DNA of 64,000 nucleotides, taken from contig NC_041736.1 of the NCBI RefSeq assembly GCF_004115215.2, forward strand, positions 19,452,501-19,516,500, written 5' to 3'. Each line of letters starts with the position of its first letter. Position 1 is the first letter of the stretch. This DNA is from Ornithorhynchus anatinus (lineage: Eukaryota; Chordata; Mammalia; Monotremata; Ornithorhynchidae). The notes beneath the pieces are model-generated. The model saw only the letters and a list, made by a program, of their open reading frames with translations. It was not told the origin of the DNA and ran no database searches. Made by a program: the position numbers and the translations under genes. Shown piece after piece: positions 46,470-57,640 of this stretch.

Positions 46470-49075
46470 ATTTCGGTCCCTTTTGTTTTCTGAAATGGAA
46501 AGATCATCAGGGTGGATTTCGAGTCTGAAAGTCTGCTGGGGAGGAGGGAGGGGTAGAAGAGGGAGGCGGGAGGAAGAGAAGGCCCAGGCATGTAGTATGA
46601 ATTTATCAACAGGGGTGTAGACAAATGATTAATTGGAGCTATGTTGTACAGTTGTTCACAGTTTGCAAAAAGGGACCCCCCTCTCCCCATAAAAAGCAGG
46701 ACTGTAAAATACCGTGACCTAAAGCGGACCCTGGATCCAATCAACTCGTGTTTGGTGAGTGCACCGTGGCTTCCCCGCTCCCCAATACGGGCTCTCTTTC
46801 TTTGATATTCGTGTGTGCATACAAATGTCATTGGTTGTATTTTGGAGAAGTGTAGTGGGTGACCTCGTTTGCTTTCAGTTGTAAGAGCGCAGATTTCAAA
46901 TTCATCGCGGGGCTCTCCGTAACCTCCAGAAGAAGGGAAAACATGATATCAAACAGTCGAGCAGTTTAATCTTATTTCTAAGATGTTTTTTAATGGAAAA
47001 AAGCCCAAAGATTCGTGTGATGCATTTTTTTTTAAAGAAAAGGCCTGCTCAAACTGAGTTGTTACAGATCCCATTTTGGTCTTGTTTACTCGAGAAAGGA
47101 TTTTATGTCTTTAATTACCTTTTAGTGGCCTACATGAAAAAAAGAAAAAAAGAAGTTCGCAACGGTCTCAATCCTTCCCCCGCTTAATGAAAAGATATTG
47201 CTAGGAGCCACTTTACCTCCAGCGGAAGGAAACGCGTTAAAGGAAACTGAGAAGGGTTTGCAAATGAACATGACTTCACACTGAAGTCCAATGTTCGAAC
47301 CCGCCAGCACCTTCAAGCAGGCTTTGAAAGAAAACCGTGGAAGCCTTTAGTCCGCGTTGAAAGAGGACTGAAATCAGAGAGGGCCCCGGTTTCCCAGCAG
47401 CCAGAGTTCCGGGGAGAAGGGCACACCTTCAACAACAACAACAACAACAAAAACCCCCACACCACACCACAATTACCGGTGCGGTGTAAAAGATGGCTAA
47501 GATCGCCGAGCGGCGGCACTGAACAATTCCTTGCTGATTTGCTTCCTGGTTATTACTTAAGGCAAATCCAGCAGAAGCTGGTAGGTAGGACTCGAAGGCG
47601 AGGTTCATTTATAGCCAGGTTTGAAATCGCCCTCACGGAAGCCAAGAATGCGCTCCCCCAGTTTCCCGATTAAAAGCATTTAAGGGGGTTGGGGCCAGGT
47701 GGGTGGGAGCTCTAAATGTTTTCATGAATTTACCAGCAGGAAAAAATGGAGCGGGCCGACTACAGGGCATCCCAGGGCAGCCAGGAGAGAAATCTAGGCA
47801 AGTAACCCTCTTGTGTGCCTAGAAAGGACGGATTCCGTGACTATAGTCTGTTGGCTGGGGAAAGCTCTGAGCTTGGGGCTGGGGGCGGTTGAAAGGAGGA
47901 AGGGGAAGAGGAAGGAAGAGCGGATTTCTGAACCAAATCAGAAAGGCCAAGGAGAACGCAGTAAAAAGCCACATTAATAGTCATTTCCCCTCTTTTTCCT
48001 GGGACCAGGCAGTCTGCAGATAGAGTTCACTCCGAGAGAAAACAAAAAGCGAATCGACAAAGAGACAGATAGGGAGGAGAGAGAGAGGTTTTGAAGGTTT
48101 GGCCCAGCGGCAGGTAATTTCCCTCAGATCCTAGCGGTCCTATGCCGCCTCTGAAGAAAAGGATCGCCCGGAAGACTGATCACAACCCCATTTCCCCAAT
48201 ATTCGTTGGAGAGGCCGCTGGGCAGGGGGGCATCCACCCCAGAGAAATTCCCCCAGGGGAGGCGCCCAGGTTGGCTCGTCCCTTCCAGGCCTCGGCCGAG
48301 GGAATAACAAGCCCCTTTTCCCCGTGGGCGAAGGACAGATTCGGCCCCGGGGGGCGGATTGTACTTTCGTCCTCTGGGCTGGGGGAGGAGGCGTCTAGCT
48401 CGTTCCTGGCCGGGCAAAGGCGTCCCTTCCCGCTGGGGACAGGAGGGGAGGAGGCCAAACCAGGCCGTGGGTCTCCCTCTGCTCCTCTGCACAATCCCCC
48501 ACACCCCACGGCCTCTGGTCACCGGAGGGACCCGGGGGAAGCAAAGTGTCACCTATTGGGAGGTCGGTGTGCTGAGAGTCACACGACTTTCTGTGCCTGT
48601 GCGTGCGTGTGTGTGTGTGTGTGTGTGTGCGTGTGTGCAAGCTGTCGGAGCCGCTCCATCCGTCCGTTTTATTAGGGACACATTAATCTATAATCAAATA
48701 CACCTCATAAAATTTTTATTGAAAGGCATAAAATCATTACAGAGGTCTTCCACCTGTTTTAAACAACACGACAAGCGATCCTTTTGGGGAGGGGGCGTCT
48801 GAGGGAGCTGGGGCCAGCATAGGAGACCCCTTCTTCCCGGGTGAAGTTGATTTCCAAGACAACACAAGCACATGGTCCGTCCGGAGCCCGGGGGAGGGGA
48901 GCCCTGCAACCCCGCAGCCCCGCAGCTCTGCAGCCCCCCGGCTCTCCTCTCCCCCCACCTCTGTAGCCTCTCCTCCAGGGGTGGGTGGAGGGCGGGGTGG
49001 AGGGGGGCTACCGGCACCCCTGAGTCCCTCGCCACGGGCCGAGTGAAGGCCGAGAGGTGAAGAAATAGTCCCCGT
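46470..49075. other. HOXD10-HOXD9 spacer
   Basis: Unique DNA without a supportable gene. It is mixed in composition to about 48100, with an (AAC)n run at 47432-47450, then GC-rich with a (GT)n run at about 48605-48636. About 48670-48740 contains an AT-rich island (CACATTAATCTATAATCAAA) that resembles homeodomain-binding DNA. Confidence 0.45.
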
Positions 49076-49079
49076 GGCG

Positions 49080-49436
49080 CGCCTCCTCCTTTTCCTCCTC
49101 CTCCTCCTGCTGGTCCTATCCCTCCTCCTCTTTCTCCCCCTTCTTCTTCTCTTCCTTCTCCTCCTCCTCTCCCTCTTCCTTCCTCCTCCTTCTCCCCCTT
49201 CTCCTTCTCTTCCTTCTCCTCCTCCTCTCCCTCTCCCTTCCTCCTTCTTCTCCCCCTTCTTTTTCTCTTCCTTCTCCTCCTCCTCTCCCTCTTCCTTCCT
49301 CTTCCTTCCTCCTCCTTCTCCCCCTTCTTCTTCTCTTCCTTCTCCTCCTCCTCTCCCTCTTCCTTCCTCCTCCTCCCTTTTCTCCTGCTCCTCCTCCTCC
49401 TTCCTCCCCTCCCCACCTCCTCCTCCTCCTCCTCGG
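49080..49436. repeat. Polypyrimidine tract with higher-order repeats upstream of HOXD9
   Basis: About 350 bases of nearly uninterrupted C/T. A larger unit of roughly 60-75 bases recurs about four times: CCTTCTCCTCCTCCTCTCCC, then TCTTCCTTCCTCCTCCTTCT, then CCCCCTTCTTCTTCTCTT. It ends about 190 bases upstream of the HOXD9 CACGTG. Long Leu/Ser/Pro- or Glu/Arg-rich frames on each strand are repeat products. Confidence 0.93.
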
Positions 49437-49629
49437 GGCATCCGACCCGCGCCCTCCCACCCGCCCCGCAGCCCGGCTCCCCGCAGCCCCGCGCCCGCCG
49501 GGCGCGCTCCCTCTGGATTTTTAATTGCGCTCTTGATGATGATGATTTTTTTTTTGGATTTTTTTTTTTTTAATCACAGCAGCCCCCAGTTTAGCGGATT
49601 GATTTACTCCCGGTATTGGTAAATACGAT

Positions 49630-49650
49630 CACGTGGGGCCCGCGACCAAT
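49630..49650 (+). promoter_or_regulatory. HOXD9 proximal promoter elements (CACGTG and CCAAT)
   Basis: CACGTG at 49630-49635 and CCAAT at 49646-49650 lie 106-126 bases upstream of the HOXD9 ATG. Spacing between the two is nearly the same as at HOXD13 (11-bp gap there, 10-bp here). Confidence 0.55.
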
Positions 49651-49755
49651 GGCGGAGCCTTGGCCGCCTGCAAAAATCCTGGGCTGCCGCTGCGGGCGGG
49701 GAGCAGCCCGGGCCCGCAGTGTAACCTTTTATATGAGGGAGAGGGGAGCCTCAAA

Positions 49756-51120
49756 ATGTCGTCCAGCGGCGCCCTGAGTAACTACTATGTGGACGCCCTG
49801 CTAGGCCCCGAGAGCGAGGAGGTGTACGCGGGCCGCTTGGTGGCGGCGGGGCCGCCCCGGCCGTCAGGTGCGGGCCCGGACGGGGGCGACTTCTCGTCCT
49901 GTAGCTTTGCCCCCAAGTCTGCCGTGTTTCCCGCCGGGTGGCCCGCCGTGCCCGCTCAGCCCCCGCCGGCCGTGCCCGGGCTCTATCATCCCTATGCGCA
50001 CCAACCCCACCTGGCCGCCGCCGAGCCCGCCCGCTACGTGCGCTCCTGGATCGAGCCCTTCCCGAGCCTCCCGGGCGGCTCCGGCCCCGGCTCCTCCTCC
50101 ACCGGGCGGCTCTACGGGATTAAGCCTGAAACAGGACCGGCGGCCTCCTCCTCCTCCTCCTCCTCCACCTCCTCCTCCACCTCCTCCTCCTCCTCCATCT
50201 CCTCCTCCTCCATCTCCTCCTCCTCCTCCACCACCACCTCCAAAAGGACTGAGTGCGCCTCGGCCCGGGAGTCCCAGGGGATCAGTGTGTCCGAGTACAC
50301 GTGCAATTCCTTCCTGCAGGAGCCCGGGGAGAAGGCGGCGGCGGCCGGAGGAAAAGAGGCTCCCGGATGCAGCGACCATCCCGGGCGGAGCAGCCAGCTC
50401 AAGGAAGAACAGCAGCAGCAGCAACAGCAGCAACCGCAGCAGCAGCAGCAGCAGCAGCAGCAACCGCAGCAGCAGCAGCCGCCACAGCCGCAGCAGCCGC
50501 AGCAGCAACTTGACCCAAGTAAGTAAAAAAGAAAGAAAGAAATCGCCCCCTGATTTATTGCCCAAACCTGTAAGGCTCGAATGTGCAAAACTGATAGTTT
50601 TACTAACCTATAAAAACGTCTAGACGCCTACCCCTAGCGCAGGCAAGGCTAGCAGCATCCATAAAAAGAGTCCACATAACCACCTACCATCCCCACACAG
50701 TTTGTACAGTAAACAGACCGGGGCATTAAGGGGTTTTATGATAATTCCTCCAAAGTTGTGAAAACCGTCCATCCTCCGTTAAATTAATTTAACGACCTCT
50801 CTTCTCCCCTCCCCACCACCTCCACCCTCTCTTCCACCCTGCCTCCCCTCCCCTCTCTCCCCAACTCCCTCTTTGCAGATAATCCTGCAGCAAACTGGAT
50901 CCACGCACGTTCCACCAGGAAAAAGCGCTGCCCCTATACAAAATACCAAACTCTGGAGCTGGAAAAGGAATTCCTCTTTAACATGTACCTCACCCGAGAC
51001 CGGCGCTACGAAGTAGCTAGGATTTTAAACCTCACAGAGAGACAGGTCAAAATCTGGTTCCAGAACCGAAGAATGAAAATGAAAAAGATGAACAAGGAGA
51101 AAGGCAGCAAAGGCGACTAA
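49756..51120 (+). CDS. HOXD9: Homeobox protein HOXD9
   Basis: HOXD9 patterns lumbar vertebrae and proximal limb and binds DNA with PBX. Exon 1 is 49756-50518 and exon 2 is 50879-51120, with a 360-base GT-AG intron; the product is 334 residues (human 352). The start is the ATG of [17 protein letters not shown]; the human annotation begins ten codons earlier, but no aligned ATG is present here. Conserved segments are [45 protein letters not shown] and [14 protein letters not shown] Ser-rich tract spans residues 131-162 (S7-T-S3-T-S5-I-S4-I-S5-T3-S), and a Gln tract 219-251 (Q8-P-Q9-P-Q4 then [10 protein letters not shown]). Both are much longer than in human. The PBX-contact Trp is 261 (AANWIHA). 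The homeodomain is 267-326 ([20 protein letters not shown] onward). Confidence 0.97.
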
Positions 51121-51817
51121 CGAGGTGCCCGGAAGGTGCCCCCGATGTGCTTTTTAAAAAAAAAAAAGCAAAAAGCTCTCTGGGTTTCCAGAAACTCTCC
51201 ACCGATTCGGGCTTTTGGGGGTAGAAGTGAAATGTGGTCTCTGTAAGGTATTTTCGGAACTCTGTATTTGCTCGCTGATGTGTTTCTAAAGTGGCTCCCC
51301 TCTCCCCCGTCTCCCCCTTCCCAATGGGTTTGGTCCCCTGGAAATGATCTGTTGTGAGTGCACGCTAGCTTTGGGAAACTCTAATGTGTAATGTCTGACC
51401 TGTTTCTGAAAAGTGATGTAGTCTAGATACCCGCTTTCCACAGTGAAGGGGAAGTGTTTAATCATGGTGATGATAATAATGCAAGCATATTAAAAGTGCG
51501 GTTGCTTCCATCGACGGCAGCACTGGGTTGGCCACCAATTATTCAGAGAAACATTCGCCTCCTTCTTACGATTTTGGTTTCTGTATCTTGCTGGTTTGCC
51601 ATAAATCCCAGCCAGGGGCCAGAGGAGCCTCCGGGGTTTGTGTCTTGTTTTGTTTCTCAGTGCACTTTTAAGAGGTCGTCTCATACTTGAAGCGGTTTGC
51701 CATGGGCCTAACCGGTTACCGGTCGCTGCACGCCGTCTTTGGGAGCGTGGGCTGCTGTGTACTGGCCATCTTATTTTTCTAGCTGAAGATCAGTTGTAAA
51801 TGTTGCCGGTTATTACC

Positions 51818-51823
51818 AATAAA
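51818..51823 (+). terminator. HOXD9 polyadenylation signal
   Basis: AATAAA in TTATTACCAATAAAGGCTG lies about 700 bases past the stop. It is the first canonical signal after HOXD9. Confidence 0.7.
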
Positions 51824-51849
51824 GGCTGACCTGATCAAATTAAATCACC

Positions 51850-54800
51850 GGGGAGGCTGTGACCAACGCGTGGCTTCTTCCTTTCTTTCATCCTCGCCCT
51901 CCACCCCCAAAATCGCCCCCCAGCCCCAAGCCCCAAGCAGACCACTCCTGCTTGACCGCGGTCACCTCTAGAACGGGTTCGAGTTTCTAGAGCCCTTGGG
52001 CTCTCAGTAGGGGAGGCCTTATGGTGGGAGTTTGGTTTCCCCTTATAACGGGGGCCCGGGACCAGTCCGGATCCCGCCTGTGGGGTGTCTGGGCCTGTCG
52101 GGATCTCCTCGACCGCAATCTGGGAACCGCGTTTATGAACGGACCACAAAGACGGGCTGGGGCGGGCGAGGTGTGGGCGACAGCGAAGTAAGGGGGTGAG
52201 TTTCAACCTTCGCACAAAGGTATCTAAACCCTCTAGCAAGGTGTAAGAGGCCGTCATCTACGACCTCCCACTCCCAAGTAAGGAAAATGTTCGGTAGAGC
52301 CGTTGAAATATTTACAGAAACGTTTGAGATGGCTCCTGGAGTGACACGTTGGCTTAGTTCATTGGCTTGCCTCCCTCTATTTTGCCCTTTTACCCACCAC
52401 CTCCACCTCCACCTAGTCCTTCCCTATCCGCGGTCCTACACTTTTCCCCAGTTCTTCTTTGACCTCTCCCAGGATGCGAAGAGGTATATGTATATCTCCC
52501 TTGCCCTCTCCTCACCTCACTGTCTCCCCAGAACCCCCTCCACCAGCCCCGAGTGTGTGCTTGGCCCCCAGCTCCAGTGGCTTTATTCGGCTAGTTAAAA
52601 TGAAGTTCATTGTAAAGAAGAAGGAGAAAAAAAAAACAACACAAGGTGGGGGGTAGTTGGGAGTGGAAGGCGTTTGTCTGGAATGCGGAGCGGCCCAGGC
52701 AGCGGAAATGGCCCTCTCGCCCCACCGTCTCAGCCCCCGGTTTCTCTCTTTCCAAGATTAAGGGGAGGAAAGGAGAGAGACGGAGAAGAGCTCTGGGGGT
52801 CTCCATGTTTTCACTTCTTGAAAAAGGGAGGAGAAGGGAGGAAAAATGGGAGGCCCATAGGGATAGCAAAAGGTGTTGCCTTGCATGTCCATTCATTGTC
52901 AACCCTATACCTATAATTCTTTTAAAACAGGAAGAGCCGAGGTATAATAAAGCCATTGAGATGACTAGACGTCTGGACCTAATGAGTTTACGACAGGCTG
53001 GGCCACTCTTCTTTGAAACCAACTTATTTTGATGTTTGTGTTTGTCAGAGAAAAACCAAAATCCAGACACAGCGAGGTCTTAAAATCCAGACAATAAATA
53101 TAAATACGTCAGCGTTGGGCCAAGAAACCCGCCTGAGGGGAGTCGGGTTGAAGCAGCTAAAAGAAACCTGCAGAAAGGGCAAGATCGCTCCAGTGCGGGT
53201 TTGGTGTTTTGGGAGATTGAAACTAATATTGTAAATTTTAAAATGAGGCTCATCATACCCTGGCTACATATTTTTAAGAATGCAATCGCAACCGTTCCGC
53301 CGCCTCATTTCTTTCTAGTAGGACTCCCGCCCCAGCCAGGGTGTGATTAGAAGCGGAACTTTTCAATAGGGGTCAATATTCTGCCAACAGCGAGGTCTGT
53401 GGCAGGGCTGCGAGGACTCACAGCCTTTTCTGTGAGCCAGACCTTGACTTGAATACTTCTCAGTTAAAATATTAGCCAAGGAGACATGCATTTTGCTTTC
53501 AGAAAGTACAATTTATTCACGTCAACGGAAGAAAAACTTGACATTTTCCGACACAAGAGAAAACACCACAGTTCAGTCCAAACGGAACGATATTTCATTT
53601 CCTTGATGGTCCAGACCATTTTTAAAGACTCAGAAAGTCCATTGCCTTTCTGATCAATTCAGTCGTACCCCGAGGCAGCTACCGATCGGGGCGGATTCAC
53701 GACCGATCGGTCGTAATGGCAAAGTTTCTTAACTTGGATCGGGTTGTCTAGAATCGTTAGTTAAAAAGGACCGAAAGCAGAAAAATCATTCCATTTACAA
53801 ATATTCCTTATCTGTTGAGTACCCCGAGGTCGATATTCTAAAAGAAGAAAATAAAGTACGCTGAATTCAAGTTTAATTCTGTTGCCCTTTTGGGGAGGGG
53901 GTGGGGGGAGTCTGTTGCAGGTAGCACTTGAAGTTCCTGGGTCTTGGAAGAAAAATTATTCCCGTCATATTCCTGTGCTAAAAATAAACACTTTATTGTA
54001 ATTGAATTAAAACCTATCGGGGACTAGAACGAATACGTCAAAGCTTCGGGGTAAACAACTCCTGAAATCTCACTCTAATAAATAACCCCACTTCATTTCG
54101 GATTCTCTGTTTGGTTAACTTTACTTATTGCTCATCAAAGGGACGATCGGCAGCTAATGTCATTAGACGAACAAACTTTAAACAAAGCGAACAGGGTTCA
54201 AATTAGGGAAGGAGAAATTGGAGTAAATTGAACGCGGCCTGATGAGTGAGGCGTTCGATTTCTCCACTAGAGAGCGCTGTTGCTCCATTTTCTGAACTCA
54301 GCGCTCGGGTTTCCGATTGAGGAGCATTTTTATTAAAAGTATTCACAAACCTATTTTTAAATTCTCAATCTTGATCTTTCTAACCAAAAATAAACGAAAT
54401 AAGTTATTCTGCTTACCACCTTACTTGAGAGAAATAGAAGCTTCTACCATTTGCTTTTGAAGAAAAGTTGGAAAATCTGGTGGTTGGAACATCGCCATGG
54501 TAGATTAATATTAGGTCTAATGTAAATAAGGAAAAACATGTTAGCATTATAGACCTTTTTCATAGAACATGGTATTTTAAATTACCACGAAAATAGAGTA
54601 ATATGAGACGCTAACTCTTTCTCTCGGTGAGTTGTCCTCGGAAATATTACTTTATAACGTATAATTGGGCCTGGTTATGGAGAAATTAATCCTACAGTTT
54701 TAGGGTCTTTCATTACTGGAAGCTGTAAAACGGCGAAAAGTACTTGAGCATCGTCTCTCAGTATTTGTTATGTTCTTTCGATTCTAGTTTAGCACGCTGC

Positions 54801-57170
54801 CTGGTATATTTTAGAAGATGGGATTTGTTTTACGATGGTGCTTTTCGGTTGGATTCTTTTGTTTTCAGCGAAACAGCAAAATAAAAAATTAGGTGTTAAT
54901 TGCCTGCTTCCCCTTTTCCTGAAAATCGAAACCTCATATTTGGGATTTTATCAAAACAGCGACAACCAAAAAAAGGAAAGGAAAACCCCCGTCAACTAGT
55001 AAATATCGAATTGTTTCTGATACATTCAAATTAAAGGCGTGTTTTAGCTAGCGACCATTTGTGAAACATTATTTCCGGGATCGGAATACCCAGACACGAA
55101 ATGAAATCGGCTTCTTTTCCCCACCCGATATTGGTAAATAAAATCACTTCCAAAAATTCTTATTTACCAAAAAGGTCCAAAAAGCGCAATCTAATTTGCT
55201 GTTGGAAAATTTACCAAGGTTCCCTGCATCCACAATTTAAATAGTCCTAGAGGATTTCAATTGTTTAATTTTAACAGTTGCATTTTAACCTTGAATGTAT
55301 TTTCTTTGTTTGCAAAATTTTAAGCGACCTATTTTCAGGAATCATGCGGAAAGTAAGACATACTTCGAATCTGGATTGCCACATCAAGGAGGGCCGTGTC
55401 GTTGGCAATAAATGACCCGAAGCATGGAATTGTGTGTTGCGATTTCAGCCCATATTTATAATTATTCTTGAGTTTTGAAAGATGCCTGAATATGTTTTAG
55501 GTTAAACTAGAGACTCTTCTCTGGTGTTTTGCGAGCTGGAATTGCCGTTCAAAAGGCCGGTCAGCTTGAAGTTCTCACAACATAAATTTGTAGTACGCAG
55601 GAAATTTTGCTTCGTAACCTAAACAAACCGATGGAGAGAGGGAGGGAAAGTAAACGTTTATTGCATATAAGGGGTGGGGGGACGTGGAGAAGGAAAAAAG
55701 AGGTGGGTGAGTGTACTGCGAAAAGGCTTTGGAGTCCGCTCTCTGGACTCATAAATATTTTTGCGGATTCACACCCAGTTTACCACATGGGCCGCCTGTC
55801 TCTCCTTACCGCCTCTTCCATAAACCAGCTTTCTTTTCTTCCCCCATTCTGCAAAAGAATATATTGAAAACCGAGAAATCCACCCCGTCGCTAGACACGT
55901 TTTGACTCCGTTTCGAGGGCTTTAGCCCATCGGTAAATCTTCACGCCGAATAGGAGTCGCCTTCCAGGCTTCAGGGAGTTGGGGGGACCTGGGATCCTAA
56001 ACTCGGGATCCTAATCCCCTTTGTCCCCAGGCCGCGGTCGCCAAGCGCTCTTTATATCGAGGGACTGAGCGGGAGCCCCAAGGATCAGCTCCAACCCCGA
56101 AACAAAGGTTGGTCATGTCACAGCCCTGCACTTGAGCAGCATGTTCCGAACCCGGGGGAATGCAAAACGAGCTGGAATGTGAGTCCCTTTCCTCTTCTCC
56201 TCAGAACATTTCTTGCTTATTTTCTATTCCATCCTCAAGCAATGCTAATGCTCACCCACACATTTTTCTTTCTTTCTTTCTCTCTCTCTTTCTTCCTTCC
56301 TTTTTTTTTAAAAAAAAAATATATTCTGCTTCGCTTCGGCAGGGACGTCTATGAAGGGTGAAATGATGGAAAGTATATTCATAGGCATGATTTCCATTAA
56401 GTATCAATTAACCCGAGTCTCAGCCATGCATGCAATGCGTCAAGGGTAAATGTACATTTCATTTCCCAACGACCCGCTCGCCTTGGGAAAAAAAAAAAAG
56501 AGTCAAATTCCCGGCGATCCCCTCCCCACCCCCCCACCCAGGATTTTGGGGGACTTTGGTGTATTTCGTCGGCCCCGACCTTAGGTTTTCAGGCCGAAGC
56601 GTGGGCCTAAATCCGCCATGTGGATACACCACGAGCATGTGCTTGTGAAGACACGCGGCCGTGGGTCTCAAAACACGGTCAAGGGAAGAGACGGGGGGCA
56701 CGTAAAAGGCGTTTATTTGCCATTTCTTTCACCGTTTCTTTTATCCATCCCTCCCTCCAGTCGTTCCCTCTCCTTTCCCAAGTCTAAGGCTTCGCCTTTA
56801 CCCTTTCTCTGTCTCTGGGACCGGTCCTTTCCACCGCACTGGGAAGGGATAAAATAGGCCCTGGGCAGGGCCGCTCTTTGAGCCCCCTTTAAGGCCGGCG
56901 GAGGTGTCTCCTTCTGGGACGGGCGTGACACGTCCGGCCAGTCCGGGCGGCCCCGGCGCGAGAGCGTGGGATCCCTCCGCGCGGTTATCTCGCGCCCATC
57001 TCTCTGCCTCGCCGCTCAGTGGCGTTGTGCAAAAATGCGTTGCCAGAGTGCCCCGGTGCGGCGGCGTTGGCCGTGGGAGGGGGCGGAGGGGGGGGTTACG
57101 TGAGGGAGGGGTTGTACTGAAAGTTTTTTTTTTTTTTTTTCGCTTTCTGCTTTTGCCTCGGGAGCGGGTA
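51850..57170. other. HOXD9-HOXD8 spacer
   Basis: No gene or transposon is recognised. About 51850-53250 is mixed. About 53250-55600 is AT-rich, unique and dense in TAAT, TTTAT and ATTTA cores, which suggests conserved regulatory DNA. About 55600-56500 includes a CT patch (56270-56310). From about 56870 the sequence becomes a CpG island leading into HOXD8, with poly-T runs at 57125 and 57214. Confidence 0.45.
54264..54280 (+). promoter_or_regulatory. Strong CTCF-like motif between HOXD9 and HOXD8
   Basis: CCACTAGAGAGCGCTGT matches CCASYAGRGGGCGCT with a single central mismatch. It lies in AT-rich DNA, so it stands out against its background. It is on the plus strand, opposite to the motif at 21169. 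Confidence 0.65.
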
Positions 57171-57558
57171 AATGTCAACCGAAGCCAAAGATTCCACCCC
57201 CGCGCTGGATCCTGGTTTTTTTTTTTTTCCTGGTGAAAGCGAGGCCGCCTCGCGCCTAGTAGGAAAGAGTGGAGGCGGCGGGGGCAGGTCGCCGCCGAGT
57301 CCAGCGCAGCGGCGGGCGGCGCGCGCGAGGGGAGAGGCCGGCCGGGCGGCGCGCGGGGCAGAGCGCGGCCGGGCGGCGCGCGGGGGTGCGGGGGGCCGAG
57401 CGCGCGCGCGGTGGAGCGGCGGCGGCGGCGGGGGGGGGCGCCCCAAGAGCGAGCGGCGCGCGCCCCGGAGCCCCCCGCGCGGCCCCGACGGAGCAGCCGC
57501 GGCCGCTCCGCGCTCCCGTCGCTCGCTCCCGCCTCCCGGCCGCGCGCCGCCCGCCCCG

Positions 57559-57599
57559 ATGAGCTCGTACTTCGTCAACCCGCTGTACTCCAAGTACAA

Positions 57600-57640
<41 letters not shown>

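Noticed and set aside
48694-49460. Glu/Arg-rich minus-strand frames of more than 200 residues upstream of HOXD9
   Set aside because: They come from the polypyrimidine simple repeat; no non-repeat coding signature exists.
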